A stretch of DNA of 64,000 bases, taken from Methanobacterium alkalithermotolerans. GTDB taxonomy: Archaea > Methanobacteriota > Methanobacteria > Methanobacteriales > Methanobacteriaceae. The translations under genes and the position numbers were made by a program. The stretch covers positions 2,003,501 to 2,067,500 of the forward strand of contig NZ_CP058560.1 in assembly GCF_018141185.1 (NCBI RefSeq), read 5' to 3'. This document shows positions 16,485 to 27,730 of this stretch, piece after piece (the stretch's first letter is position 1; each line of letters starts with the position of its first letter). The notes under the pieces are model-generated. The model worked only from the letters and a program-made list of their open reading frames with translations, was not told the origin of the DNA and did not search any database.

Positions 16485-17045
16485 TTATTCTAAATTTTTT
16501 AATTTTTCTGCTGCCACTTTTTTCACATACCCACTTTTATCATCTAAAGCTTTTTTCAAGGGTTCTATTGCTCTTTTATCCCCAATACTTCCTAAGGCCC
16601 AGGCTGCTCCCCCTCTAACAAAACCGCTTTCATCATTTAAAGCATCTATAAGTGGTTCCACTGCTCTTTTATCCCCAATACTTCCTAAGGCCCAGGCAGC
16701 TGCACCTCTAACTTTCCAGTCGGCATCATCAAGTATTCCTAATAGAGGATCAACAGCACTTTCACCCATTTTAGAAAGTGCACCTGAAGCTTCTCTTCTT
16801 ACCCACTTGTTATCATCTTTTAAGGTTTCAATTAAGGGAGTTATAGCTCGAGGATCTTTTATTTCCCCTAAAGCTTTTGCAGAACCAATTCTAATATTTT
16901 TTTCTCCACTGGAAAGAGCTTCAATTAATTGTTCCACTGCTGGAGAACCTATTTCTTCTAAAAGCTCTAAAACTTGCACTCTTACATGCTCATCATCTTC
17001 TTTAAGTGATTCAATTAATCGTGCTACATTTTCTTCTTTTTCCAT
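16485..17045 (-). CDS. HEAT-repeat (PBS lyase-like) protein
   Basis: 186 residues made almost wholly of six 31-residue HEAT repeats with the pattern DPLLGALKDxxWxVRxxAAWALGxIGDxRA. Two successive repeats are nearly identical at DNA level (93-base period around 16570-16720), pointing to recent internal duplication. Such proteins are protein-binding scaffolds or cofactor-lyase relatives; no enzyme motif is visible. Acidic, cytoplasmic. It lies between malate dehydrogenase and a TPR protein on the same strand; a link in function is not evident. Confidence 0.85.
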   Translation of the reverse strand: MEKEENVARLIESLKEDDEHVRVQVLELLEEIGSPAVEQLIEALSSGEKNIRIGSAKALGEIKDPRAITPLIETLKDDNKWVRREASGALSKMGESAVDPLLGILDDADWKVRGAAAWALGSIGDKRAVEPLIDALNDESGFVRGGAAWALGSIGDKRAIEPLKKALDDKSGYVKKVAAEKLKNLE

Positions 17046-17133
17046 TTTTTCACCTTAACTATATGTAAGTGCATTTAGATTATTAGATTTTTCCATTCTA
17101 AGTATAATTTATTTAAATATTGATGTTACTTCC

Positions 17134-18078
17134 TTAATTTGACAACATTTCAATAAATTTTATGGCCTGGTTTTCTTCTTTTTTAAAATTATGTTTATGT
17201 AAAATATTCAGTGAATTTCTAAAAAACATGTACATCTCATCTTTTTTATCAAAAATGTAGTAAAGAGCACCAATAAGTAATAAGGAGATGGCCTCGCCTT
17301 TTTTATTGCTATGGTTTTCAAATATCTTCAAAGCACTCTGGAACTGCTTTAAAGAATCAAAGCTATTTTCCAGCTTCAAATAGTTTTCACCCATCATCAA
17401 ATGAATTATACCCTGACCATCCCAATCTTCAATAATTTCAGCACTTTTTAAAGCTTCCTGAAGCATTTCATGACTATGAGGATCATTGTAATAAAGTGAA
17501 TACAATTCAGACTGATCGAGAAGTAATATAATTTCTTCTATTTCAGATGCTAGCTTTTTCAAGTCAAAATTTAAATCTTTTTTGGGGTGAATCAAATTTT
17601 CATCATCAGAATCAGGTTTATTGTTTAAAGACTCAATAGATGTATTTTCCTTTTCTTCCAGTTCATCTATAAAATCTTCAGGAACTAAAGATCCAGTTAC
17701 TTCTTTATCTGTATTTAAAGCAGTTTCTATTTGTTTGACTTCCCGAATCTTTTCTTCCATCTCACTTTCCAGGTCAGAATCAATCTCTGCATATATTTTT
17801 AAGGCCTTCTGGTAGTTTTCCAGGGCTTTTTTGGTATTTCTGGTGGTCAGGTATGTGTCCCCAATAAGATCATATGTGTAAGCTTCTCCTTCGAGGTAAT
17901 TTAATTTTTCATATGTTTTAAGTGCTTCCTGAAGGTTTTGAAGTGCTTTTTCGAATTGATCATCTTCTAAATATATTACTGCGATATCTATCAGGGTCTC
18001 TGCTTCATGTTCCTGATATTCATATAATTTTTTCTGATAATTTCTCAAAGCTCCTTTTTTACCACGAAAAGAATCCAT
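17134..18078 (-). CDS. TPR-repeat protein
   Basis: 314 residues. An N-terminal block of tetratricopeptide repeats (about 15-105: ALQNLQEALKTYEKL, ALENYQKALKIYAEI) is separated by an acidic linker (105-165) from a second block (about 200-300: GENYLKLENSFDSLKQFQSALKIFE). TPR arrays bind partner proteins. No signal peptide or catalytic domain. The partner is unknown. The HEAT-repeat gene 88 bases downstream is another scaffold-type protein, so the two might cooperate; that is only a context hint. Confidence 0.82.
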   Translation of the reverse strand: MDSFRGKKGALRNYQKKLYEYQEHEAETLIDIAVIYLEDDQFEKALQNLQEALKTYEKLNYLEGEAYTYDLIGDTYLTTRNTKKALENYQKALKIYAEIDSDLESEMEEKIREVKQIETALNTDKEVTGSLVPEDFIDELEEKENTSIESLNNKPDSDDENLIHPKKDLNFDLKKLASEIEEIILLLDQSELYSLYYNDPHSHEMLQEALKSAEIIEDWDGQGIIHLMMGENYLKLENSFDSLKQFQSALKIFENHSNKKGEAISLLLIGALYYIFDKKDEMYMFFRNSLNILHKHNFKKEENQAIKFIEMLSN

Positions 18079-18473
18079 TAATCCTAAAATATGAATAACA
18101 TTTTTAATGATTATTAAAACCCCCTGAATTTATAAAAGGGTTATCACCATGGTTCATTGATTTAGATGGCTGATTTTTATTCTGATAATTGTTCAACACA
18201 TTATCTTTGATGTCATGGTCAATTAATTGTATATGGTTTAAAATTTTATCTGAAATTTCAGTTCCCCCAAAAGTAATTAGATTATGATGATAGTAATAAA
18301 AAAAATTTATTAGTTGCTTATGGGCCTAATAAACATTTTATAGTTATTTTATTTTTATATTATGTGGTAGTAACTTTCTACCCGCATATTACATATAATT
18401 CTTAAGAATAGATATATTTTATTATATACATTTAAAACACATTTAATTATTTTAATTTAATATCGGTGCTAAA
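18079..18473. other. 395-base divergent promoter region
   Basis: No gene seen. Toward the TPR gene there is an inverted repeat AACCC/GGGTT (18118-18142) enclosing the TATA-like TTTATAAA. Toward the dehydrogenase there is GGTAG-N7-CTACC (18366-18382) upstream of AT-rich TATA-like stretches at 18390-18430, then a GGTG ribosome site directly before the ATG. Both inverted repeats have operator shape; no regulator is known. Confidence 0.4.
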
Positions 18474-19478
18474 ATGATAAAAATCACGATTATACCTGGT
18501 GATGGAATTGGTAAAGAAGTCATGAATGCTGCTACTCATGTTTTAGATAGTTTAGAGTTAAACCTGGACTATATATATGCATCTGCAGGTTATGAATGTT
18601 TTCAAAAAACTGGTTCCACCATACCGGATGAAACCATCAAACTAACAAAAAAAACGAGCGCCACTCTTTTTGGGGCTGTTACGACTGTTCCAGGTCATAA
18701 AAGCGCCATAATCTCCCTAAGAAAAGAGCTGGATTTGTATGCTAATATTCGTCCTGTTAAATCCTATCCTGGTATAAACTCTCTTTTTAAGGATTTAGAT
18801 TTTGTAATTATACGGGAAAATAGTGAAGGTCTCTATTCCGGTTTAGAAGATTACACCCGGGAGGGTGCTGTGGCCCGGAGGGTTATTACTCGTCGGGCTT
18901 CAGAGAGGATATCCCGGTTTGCCTTTGATTATGCTAAAAAAACCGGGCGAAAAAAAGTAACCGCGGTACACAAAGCCAATGTTCTTAAAAAAACAGACGG
19001 TGTATTCAAAGATAGTTTCTACAAAGTAGGAGAAGAATACCCTGATTTGGAAAAAGAAGACTTCTATGTGGATGCCACCGCCATGTACTTTTTAACCAAA
19101 CCACAAATATTCGACGTACTGGTTACCACCAACCTCTTTGGAGACATACTCTCAGATGAGGGAGCCGGACTGGTAGGAGGACTGGGACTAATACCATCAG
19201 CCAACATAGGAGACAAACAAGGACTATTCGAACCAGTACACGGATCAGCACCTGATATTGAGGGTAAAGGAATTGCAAACCCGGTAGCCATGCTATTATC
19301 AACATCAATGATGTTAAAATATTTAAAAATGGAATACGAAGCAGAAAATTTAGAAAAAGCAATCAGCGCTGTTTTAAAAAATGGTAAAGTAGTTACTCCT
19401 GATTTAGGAGGAAATTATTCCACCATGGATATGGCCCGGGAGGTGTCAAAACAAATTAAGATTCAAAACCACTCTTAA
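18474..19478 (+). CDS. 3-isopropylmalate/homoisocitrate dehydrogenase family protein
   Basis: NAD(P)-dependent beta-decarboxylating dehydrogenase, either LeuB (leucine synthesis) or AksF (2-oxosuberate synthesis for coenzyme B and biotin). Motifs: IPGDGIGKEV at the N-terminus, substrate-binding SLRKELDLYANIRP, RENSEGLYSG, catalytic Tyr/Lys region with KANVLKKTDG, and the metal/NAD segment TTNLFGDILSDEGAGL...GSAPDIEGKGIANP. 334 residues, the short archaeal length. I cannot separate LeuB from AksF by eye. The stretch from about 19065 to 19260 has markedly more C-ending codons than the rest, hinting at gene conversion with a paralogue. It converges on argB. Confidence 0.87.
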   Translation: MIKITIIPGDGIGKEVMNAATHVLDSLELNLDYIYASAGYECFQKTGSTIPDETIKLTKKTSATLFGAVTTVPGHKSAIISLRKELDLYANIRPVKSYPGINSLFKDLDFVIIRENSEGLYSGLEDYTREGAVARRVITRRASERISRFAFDYAKKTGRKKVTAVHKANVLKKTDGVFKDSFYKVGEEYPDLEKEDFYVDATAMYFLTKPQIFDVLVTTNLFGDILSDEGAGLVGGLGLIPSANIGDKQGLFEPVHGSAPDIEGKGIANPVAMLLSTSMMLKYLKMEYEAENLEKAISAVLKNGKVVTPDLGGNYSTMDMAREVSKQIKIQNHS

Positions 19479-19488
19479 ATAATCTTTT

Positions 19489-19522
19489 ATAAATTTGATA
19501 AGGTTTATTTTATCAAATTTAT
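19489..19522. terminator. bidirectional terminator hairpin
   Basis: A perfect 13-base inverted repeat (ATAAATTTGATAA at 19489-19501, TTATCAAATTTAT at 19510-19522) with an 8-base loop lies between two converging genes and overlaps the argB stop codon. U-rich arms on both strands fit a shared terminator. Confidence 0.7.
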
Positions 19523-20400
19523 TTACTTATCATAGTTCCTATCCCTTTTTTAGTGAATATTTCAAGCAAAATGGAGTGCTGGATTCTTCCATCAATTATA
19601 TGGGCTGATTTAACACCATCCTGCAGTGCCTGGGCACAGGTCATAGTTTTAGGTAGCATTCCTTCAGTTATGATCCCGCTTTTTACCAGTTCTCCCACTT
19701 CACTTATATTTATTTTCTTTATGAGTGTATCGGGATTAGCAGGGTCTTCCAGGATACCTGGCACATCAGTTAAAATTATTAGTTTTTCAGCATCAACCCG
19801 GGATGCTATTTCTCCTGCTACCGTATCTGCATTTAGATTCAAAGTCCGGGCATTTTCATCCACACCAATAGGCGAAATTATAGGTATATAATTATTTTCA
19901 GTGAGCATCTCAATTACTTCTGGATTAACCGACTCTATTTCACCTACCAATCCCAAATCCACATGTTTTTTTTCACCAGTTTCCCTATTGGTAATTACAT
20001 GAGGGTCTTTTTTTCGGGCCATGATTAAACGGCTGTCTTTTCCAGATAAACCTATTCCTCTCCCGCCATGTAGACATATTTTTGAGACGATGGTAGTATT
20101 TATTTTCCCCACCAAAACCATTTTGACGATTTCCATGGTTTCTTCGTCAGTTATACGGAGTCCTTCTATGAACTGGGGTTCTTTACCCATTTTATTCATT
20201 GAACGAGATATTTCAGGACCTCCACCATGAACCACTATAGGTTCCATTCCTACATACTTCAAAAGAACCGTGTCCCGGGCGGTGGATTCCATGGCATTTT
20301 CATCTATCATGGCGTGACCGCCGTACTTAATCAATATTTTCTTTTTATGAAATTTTTTAATATAAGGCAGTGCTTCAATTAGTATGTTAACTGTTTTCAT
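19519..20400 (-). CDS. argB: acetylglutamate kinase
   Basis: Second step of arginine synthesis: phosphorylates N-acetylglutamate. Amino-acid-kinase fold with KKILIKYGGHAM at the N-terminus, VVHGGGPEISRSMNKMG (substrate loop), GLRITDEETMEIVKMVL and ADTVAGEIASRVDAEKLIILTDVPG near the nucleotide site. 293 residues, normal. Last gene of the leftward cluster, 40 bases after argJ. Confidence 0.95.
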   Translation of the reverse strand: MKTVNILIEALPYIKKFHKKKILIKYGGHAMIDENAMESTARDTVLLKYVGMEPIVVHGGGPEISRSMNKMGKEPQFIEGLRITDEETMEIVKMVLVGKINTTIVSKICLHGGRGIGLSGKDSRLIMARKKDPHVITNRETGEKKHVDLGLVGEIESVNPEVIEMLTENNYIPIISPIGVDENARTLNLNADTVAGEIASRVDAEKLIILTDVPGILEDPANPDTLIKKINISEVGELVKSGIITEGMLPKTMTCAQALQDGVKSAHIIDGRIQHSILLEIFTKKGIGTMISK

Positions 20401-20440
20401 ATCATAACCCCGGGTATCAGCATTCTAAAAATTTTTATTA

Positions 20441-21634
20441 TCAGGTAGTATACTCTGCATTGATTTTAACATAGTCGCAACTTAGATCACAGCCAAAAGC
20501 CGTGGCAGAATCATTACCCTCTCCCAGATCAATCACAATTTTTATTTCTTCCTTTTGCATTATTTTTTCTGCAAGGTGTAATTCCTCTGTATTTTCAAAT
20601 GCTTTTACTTTACCCTGATCCACGATATTCACTTCTTCACTATCAGATGAGAGAATAACACTTATTTTTTCTGGATCCACCCTGGCTCCAGAATAGCCCA
20701 CGGCAGCCACTATACGTCCCCAGTTAGGGTCAGAGCCAAATACAGCAGCCTTTACCAGCGGAGATTTCACCACGGATATAGCTGCTTTACGGGCTTCTTC
20801 TTTATTATAAGCTCCTTTAATAGTAACCTCTATTAATTTAGTTGCTCCTTCTCCATCACGGGCTAAATCTTTTGCCAATTCAATACAAAGGAAATTTAAA
20901 GCTTTCTGGAAGTTCTCATCTATTTTTCCAGACTTTCCATTGGCCATAATCAGGACGGTATCATTGGTACTCTCATCCCCATCCACCACCACCATATTAA
21001 AGCTTTCATCAGCGGCTTTTTTTAGCGATGATTCCAGTTCCTGGGGGGTGGCCTGGATATCAGTGGTGATAAAACATAGCATGGTGCCCATATTAGGAGC
21101 TATCATACCAGAACCTTTGCAGATTCCCCCAATTCTAACTTTATTACCATCCTTTAATGTAGTTTCTACAGATAATTCTTTATAATATGTATCAGTGGTC
21201 ATTATGGCTTTTGCTGCATTAGCTGATGCTTTAGCACTGTGTTCTAAAGCATCAAATCCTTCTTCTATTAACTCACCAATAATTTCCATGGGCATTTCTC
21301 TTCCAATAACTCCGGTGGAACTTACTCCCACCTCTTGAGGGGTGATATTCAATTTTTCAGCTAATTTTTCCGCCATTTCACGGGAATCTCTTAAACCTGG
21401 TTCTCCGGTAAAACAGTTGGCATTTCCACTATTGGCTACCACTGCAGATATTTCACCGTCTTGAATATGTTCTCTGGTTACAATTACTGGTGCGGCTAAG
21501 ACTTTATTTGATGTGAAAATAGCCGCGGCCTTGCTGCCTGGATTTGATATTAGGGCCATACCATATTTGCCTTTACGAACACCTGAAGCTTTCACTCCAT
21601 CAACTGAACATAATCCGCCTTTAATAATCTTCAT
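20441..21634 (-). CDS. argJ: glutamate N-acetyltransferase ArgJ
   Basis: Transfers the acetyl group from N-acetylornithine to glutamate (and may also use acetyl-CoA), completing the cyclic arginine pathway. The precursor self-cleaves before a Thr; the expected site is visible as GEGATKLIEV near residue 180-190. Other marks: SNPGSKAAAIFTSNKV, SSTGVIGREMP, GDESTNDT, GSDPNWGRIVAAVGYSG. The ATG at 21634 (MKIIKGGLCSVDG) follows a GTGAT ribosome site, so I use it rather than an in-frame GTG nine bases upstream. argJ and argB form an arginine pair. Confidence 0.94.
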   Translation of the reverse strand: MKIIKGGLCSVDGVKASGVRKGKYGMALISNPGSKAAAIFTSNKVLAAPVIVTREHIQDGEISAVVANSGNANCFTGEPGLRDSREMAEKLAEKLNITPQEVGVSSTGVIGREMPMEIIGELIEEGFDALEHSAKASANAAKAIMTTDTYYKELSVETTLKDGNKVRIGGICKGSGMIAPNMGTMLCFITTDIQATPQELESSLKKAADESFNMVVVDGDESTNDTVLIMANGKSGKIDENFQKALNFLCIELAKDLARDGEGATKLIEVTIKGAYNKEEARKAAISVVKSPLVKAAVFGSDPNWGRIVAAVGYSGARVDPEKISVILSSDSEEVNIVDQGKVKAFENTEELHLAEKIMQKEEIKIVIDLGEGNDSATAFGCDLSCDYVKINAEYTT

Positions 21635-21720
21635 AAAAATCACTATCTCTATAATATAAAATACATTAATAAAAAAGAATAAAATTCAAGGGTTTATTGC
21701 CTTATTTATAACTAATTATT

Positions 21721-22011
21721 TCATTCACTATTATTGCCAGGCCGGGTGGTATTTTTATTACTATTAGGTATATACACTTCTTCTGATCCAAGGTTATCCT
21801 GTGATCCTGATGGTCTTTGTTCCTGCAAATCCGTCGTTTGAGGGTTCATTACTGGCATTTGAGGGTTTTCTTCTGTAAAATTTAGTGAAAATGGTGAAGT
21901 AGTGTCATTTTGGGAAATAGCTATTACTATGCCCACTCCCGAGCCAAATCCAAATGCAATTAAGGAAATAATAAGTGCAACCATAATTTTTCCTTCAGTT
22001 TCTGGACTCAT
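21721..22011 (-). CDS. small membrane-anchored protein of unknown function
   Basis: 96 residues: one hydrophobic helix (about 9-32, IMVALIISLIAFGFGSGVGIVIAI) starting close to the N-terminus, then a Pro/Asn/Gln/Ser-rich hydrophilic tail with sequons (NDTT, NKNT) that probably lies outside the cell. No family recognised. It is 49 bases downstream of the cyclase-like gene on the same strand and may belong with it, both being single-gene membrane proteins of unknown role. Confidence 0.55.
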   Translation of the reverse strand: MSPETEGKIMVALIISLIAFGFGSGVGIVIAISQNDTTSPFSLNFTEENPQMPVMNPQTTDLQEQRPSGSQDNLGSEEVYIPNSNKNTTRPGNNSE

Positions 22012-22060
22012 AATATCTCCCGCTATATTTTCTATAATTAACCCTTTAAATAACTTTCCT

Positions 22061-23263
22061 TTATGTAGTAATGGCGTAGATAACAGCTAGGATAATTGCC
22101 ACTAATCCGAATTGCCAGTATCCTACATTCCACCCTATGAAGGTAGCAATAAACACCAAAAAGAATATTAAAAACATGGTAGATTTTTTATATGATAAAA
22201 ATTCTATTACCGATCTGGTAAACTCAGAGGGGATGAAATATCCGTAAATACCATCTGCCAGATCAAATACTATTACGGAACTGGGGTTCCAAAGTTTAAT
22301 ACTATCTGCTAATTGAGCTCTTTCTCCAGCTTCTCTTCGGCTCCTTCCTATGCCTGAACGTATCTTTGCACCGTTATTTAAACCATGCCATGAAGAATCT
22401 ATGGCCGCCCTTAAAGCAGCATCTTTGGTTGGTAAATTGGCAATAAGGTCATCTCCACCTTCACGATAACCCTCTATTTTACCTTTACACTCTTTTTCAA
22501 TGAAAGCCTTAATGTCATTCATTATCTCCACCAGGGAGTCTCTTCCATTTTCAGCTATAAACTGGGTGGAGTCAATCACATCAATGAATAAATAATTATC
22601 ATAATAAACCGGTTCACCTTTCAATTTTGAGAATTTGGAAGGGAATACTATGGCAAATTCTCCACCTAATTTAGTAAAACCCACACCTGAAACTTCACCT
22701 ATTTCCTTATTTAAATTTATAGAACGCTCGATGGCAGCAGCACCAGTCATTCCTGCCGAAGCTCTTACACTTATATCTTTATCGGCCCCTAAACGAATTA
22801 ATTCAATGGCCACCCTGATGGCATCATTCTTGGATAATAGCTTGGCAACTATTTCGCTGGAACTCTGTTCTATGATGGTACCATTTTCTTTTTTAATGAT
22901 GTCTGCGAATTCCTGGATTATCTTACCCTGATTAAATAGTTCCACGTAAAGATAACGATCACTACCCATTACAATGTTACTTAAAAGAGCGTATTCATCT
23001 ACCTTATCTTCTGCAGGCTTTAATTCAATGAATCTCCTGTTGTCTGGAATATTTTCAGGCCCTAATTCATTTATTAGATTTTCAAATATTCTATTGGTAG
23101 TTATATTGGCTTTTTCTATCTCCAGAAGCATGGTCTGGGTATAGTTTATCATTTCCACATATTCCCTTTCTGTGGAATTGGTGGGATAATATTTAGTACC
23201 AATACTCAAAACTTTGTTTTTAAGGAAAAAACTAAACAAGCCTCTTAATAAGTAGTTCACCAT
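22061..23263 (-). CDS. membrane protein with two nucleotidyl-cyclase-like domains
   Basis: 400-residue protein. Residues about 70-190 look like a degenerate class III cyclase/GGDEF-type fold (YLYVELFNQG..., DAIRVAIELIRLG, SVRASAGMTG) lacking the metal-binding aspartates. Residues about 215-340 look like an intact copy: FIDVIDSTQFIAENG, then REGGDDLIANLPTKDAALRAAID and KIRSGIGRSRREAGERA, with candidate metal ligands in FIDVID and GGDD. Two transmembrane helices close the chain (about 355-400), putting the domains in the cytoplasm. The product cannot be predicted. Its start overlaps the stop of the NYN nuclease gene (TAATG), so the pair is translated together. Conserved hypothetical status in Methanobacteriales is possible; the cyclase link is from motif reading only. 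Confidence 0.6.
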   Translation of the reverse strand: MVNYLLRGLFSFFLKNKVLSIGTKYYPTNSTEREYVEMINYTQTMLLEIEKANITTNRIFENLINELGPENIPDNRRFIELKPAEDKVDEYALLSNIVMGSDRYLYVELFNQGKIIQEFADIIKKENGTIIEQSSSEIVAKLLSKNDAIRVAIELIRLGADKDISVRASAGMTGAAAIERSINLNKEIGEVSGVGFTKLGGEFAIVFPSKFSKLKGEPVYYDNYLFIDVIDSTQFIAENGRDSLVEIMNDIKAFIEKECKGKIEGYREGGDDLIANLPTKDAALRAAIDSSWHGLNNGAKIRSGIGRSRREAGERAQLADSIKLWNPSSVIVFDLADGIYGYFIPSEFTRSVIEFLSYKKSTMFLIFFLVFIATFIGWNVGYWQFGLVAIILAVIYAITT

Positions 23264-24288
23264 TAATCAGTTCCTCCCTTTTCAAGAATAATTTCATATT
23301 GACCTGGCTTTTCCATTAACATACTGGGTTTTACTGACACTATAGGAAACTTCCAGGTTCCAATTCGTGCAGCAACTGTACTGGCAATATTTCGGGAGTT
23401 TTTCTTGACAAAAGAGTAATCATGATCATTTATAGTAATATTGACATTATAGGGAGATTCTTCCACCACTTCATCAGAATAAATAATATTCAGTTCAAAA
23501 CTCCCGGCTTTAGTAAATAAATCATTACGAACTGCTACTAAAGGCGCATGATCAAGTTTTAAGCGGTCTCCAACAGTAACAGCAATATTACCTGCATATT
23601 TTACCGCGTCACGATAGTCTCGTGGGTGCACCAGTACGAAAATGATGAAGTTACTGGTTTTTTCGGCTTCTTCTACCATGTTCATAACTTTTTCAAAAAG
23701 AGGCAATTTCATTAAAAGTCCTTCCAGTTTAGGTTCAATTCCCTCTTCCTGGCTGCGATTTATACGATCTATAACTTCTTTGGCCACGGCAATTCCACTA
23801 AGCTTTTTACCTCTTTTGGTGCGGTAAGAATCTACATTTTTCTTTTCAAAGTCATAAAGTATATCTGAAGAAATTTTCTGGAGTATGTTCTTAACTTTCT
23901 TGGGTTTGGAAGAACTACCTATTTCTATTTCACCATCTTTTAATTGGTAAGGTATTCTCCGGCTGTTTATATCCTGAAATTCATCAAAATATTCCCGGAA
24001 AACATCATTAGATAATATTTTAGCATCTTCCTCTTCAGCTAGTTTAAGAATATAATGATCTGCAGTAGTACCAGAAGGTACCTGTTGTACTTTACCATCA
24101 TCTAGAAGCTGATTAAATGATTCTTTTTCATCTATTTCATGACGTAAAGATGCATCCGCTATGATTATTACTTCATAACCTAATTTTTTCAATGCCTCAA
24201 TTGAACTTGAGATATTTTTTAAGCGAGGCTTATCATCTGCCCTTTTTCCATAATGGGCTACATTTGATGCATCAATGATTACTTTCAA
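23263..24288 (-). CDS. NYN-domain (PIN-like) nuclease
   Basis: 341 residues. The first about 125 match the NYN/Zc3h12a-like PIN fold: MKVIIDASNVAHYG with the first acidic residue, VIIIADASLRHEID, TTADHYILKLAEEEDAKILSND with the remaining acidic residues, then FREYFDEF. Such proteins are metal-dependent RNases. The C-terminal 190 residues include a two-part domain (FIIFVLVHPRDYRDAVKYAG..., AARIGTWKFPIVSVKPSML) I cannot assign. It lies 44 bases after a CpdA-like metallophosphoesterase gene and is coupled to the cyclase-like gene by a one-base overlap, suggesting a functional set. Confidence 0.78.
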   Translation of the reverse strand: MKVIIDASNVAHYGKRADDKPRLKNISSSIEALKKLGYEVIIIADASLRHEIDEKESFNQLLDDGKVQQVPSGTTADHYILKLAEEEDAKILSNDVFREYFDEFQDINSRRIPYQLKDGEIEIGSSSKPKKVKNILQKISSDILYDFEKKNVDSYRTKRGKKLSGIAVAKEVIDRINRSQEEGIEPKLEGLLMKLPLFEKVMNMVEEAEKTSNFIIFVLVHPRDYRDAVKYAGNIAVTVGDRLKLDHAPLVAVRNDLFTKAGSFELNIIYSDEVVEESPYNVNITINDHDYSFVKKNSRNIASTVAARIGTWKFPIVSVKPSMLMEKPGQYEIILEKGGTD

Positions 24289-24332
24289 TTAACCACCTTC
24301 ACAGATTTATAATTATTATATATAAGATTGAT

Positions 24333-25085
24333 TCATGGTAAAATACATTTATTATCATAACTGGCCATTAAATAATTTTTACCCTGCACCTGTTTTAATT
24401 TAATTTCTATTTTATCCTCCTGGATATTATAGATATTATATGAATTAATATCCTTACCTCGAAGCTTTAAGGAGGAAACAGATCCAGCAGTAACAAAAGT
24501 GGTGTTCTCTAAATGCCAGACATGAGGCACGTGTTTATGTCCGGAAATTACCAGATCTGCGTTTTCATATATTAAAGATTGTAAAATATCTCCGGCATCA
24601 GTTAGCACATTTCTTTCCCGTCCGGTTTTAGGTACTGGAATTATATGATGATGTAGAGCTATAACTTTGTACTGCTTAATCTTATGTGCTTTTCTTAATT
24701 CGTTTTCCATCCAGTACTGCTGGGAACGACCTACTTTACCATAATCCAAATCTGGTTCACTACTATCCAGGCCAATAATCTTTATTTCACCATCATTAGT
24801 ACTTAATGTACCATGGCGGTGTTTAATTATTTCTTCAAAGCTTTCATTTCCAATATGCCGTGAGTCATGATTTCCCGGTACCACCATCATGGGATTTTCA
24901 AATAGCTCCAGATATTCTGCCACCTGCAAATATTCATGATAATATCCATTTTCAGTGATGTCGCCAGTTATAACTACTGCATCTGGATTTAAATTATTAA
25001 CCTGTTTTATTGCTTCGAATAAAATATCTTCTTTAAAATTTATAGCACCCACATGAAGATCTGATAAATGGGCGATAATGGCCAT
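24333..25085 (-). CDS. calcineurin-like metallophosphoesterase (CpdA/Icc-type)
   Basis: 250 residues with all five signature blocks of two-metal phosphoesterases: HLSDLHVG, TGDITENG, PGNHDSRH, ALHHHIIPVP and SGHKHVPH. The layout and length match the class III cyclic-nucleotide phosphodiesterase (CpdA/Icc) branch, though many such archaeal proteins have other substrates. Cytoplasmic. Its start overlaps the NAC stop codon by one base. The presence of a cyclase-like gene two cistrons downstream makes a cyclic-nucleotide substrate worth testing. Confidence 0.85.
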   Translation of the reverse strand: MAIIAHLSDLHVGAINFKEDILFEAIKQVNNLNPDAVVITGDITENGYYHEYLQVAEYLELFENPMMVVPGNHDSRHIGNESFEEIIKHRHGTLSTNDGEIKIIGLDSSEPDLDYGKVGRSQQYWMENELRKAHKIKQYKVIALHHHIIPVPKTGRERNVLTDAGDILQSLIYENADLVISGHKHVPHVWHLENTTFVTAGSVSSLKLRGKDINSYNIYNIQEDKIEIKLKQVQGKNYLMASYDNKCILP

Positions 25086-25437
25086 TAACTCAACCTCAGT
25101 ATAGCTTCGGCTAAATCTCCCTTTGTTTCTTTCAATGCTTTTTCTGCTTCTTCAGGAGTTACACCTGTTTGAGTTACTACCAGCTCAATATCATCAGCAG
25201 GTATTACTAATTCACTTTTAATGGCTTTTTCTTTGGGTTTACCAGTAATCTGGTAGGTCTTTTGACCCATAAAATCCATTATATTGACTTTAGGATTTTT
25301 GATGATTATTTCCTTATTTTTCAATTTTATGATAACCTCAGTAGCTCCATGGACTTCTTTCATGTCCATTCCCATCTGTTTCATGCTTCTTTGCATTTGT
25401 TTCAATTGTTTCGGGTTCATACCCATTCCTGGTATCA

Positions 25438-25441
<4 letters not shown>
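25085..25441 (-). CDS. nac: archaeal nascent polypeptide-associated complex protein
   Basis: 118-residue homodimeric ribosome-bound chaperone that meets nascent chains. The NAC domain is visible at about 30-85 (EVIIKLKNKEIIIKNPKVNIMDFMGQ, YQITGKPKE) after an N-terminal GMGMNPKQLKQMQRSMKQMG ribosome-binding segment; a UBA domain ends the protein (TGVTPEEAEKALKETKGDLAEAILRL). It overlaps tgtA by four bases (ATGA). Confidence 0.95.
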
Positions 25442-27405
<1,964 letters not shown>

Positions 27406-27730
27406 TTTATTGTCTCCTTAATGGAGGATAATCTAAAATATAAATTATTGAGCTCTTAATCCGGATATTTATACGCTGATTCATGATTATTAGAAAAAAG
27501 AGCCAGGCATTTTCTTGGTTATACTAGGTTTGCTGGTTAGATATTAAAGTTGTTGTTTTAATTAATGGAATAACCACTTTTTTAGATTCCTCCCTTACTG
27601 TGTATTAAACCAAGCTATTATGATTAATACACTACAAACTTAATATTCATAATATTTATATTTTTCTTAATACCTGAAGGTAAAAATTAAAGGTGACAAC
27701 AATATTGATTCCCGGGTCTAACTAATCCCT
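27406..27730. other. 325-base gap with tgtA promoter and a hairpin
   Basis: No gene seen. On the minus strand TATAAATA at 27466-27473 is a plausible box A about 60 bases before tgtA. A 9-base inverted repeat, GTGTATTAA (27600-27608) with TTAATACAC (27624-27632), lies between the end of the methyltransferase gene and tgtA; it lacks a T-run on the minus strand and could be an operator or processing site. Confidence 0.45.

Noticed and set aside
16570..16720. 93-base spaced direct repeats
   Set aside because: They encode successive 31-residue HEAT repeats, so they are coding repeats rather than mobile or regulatory ones.
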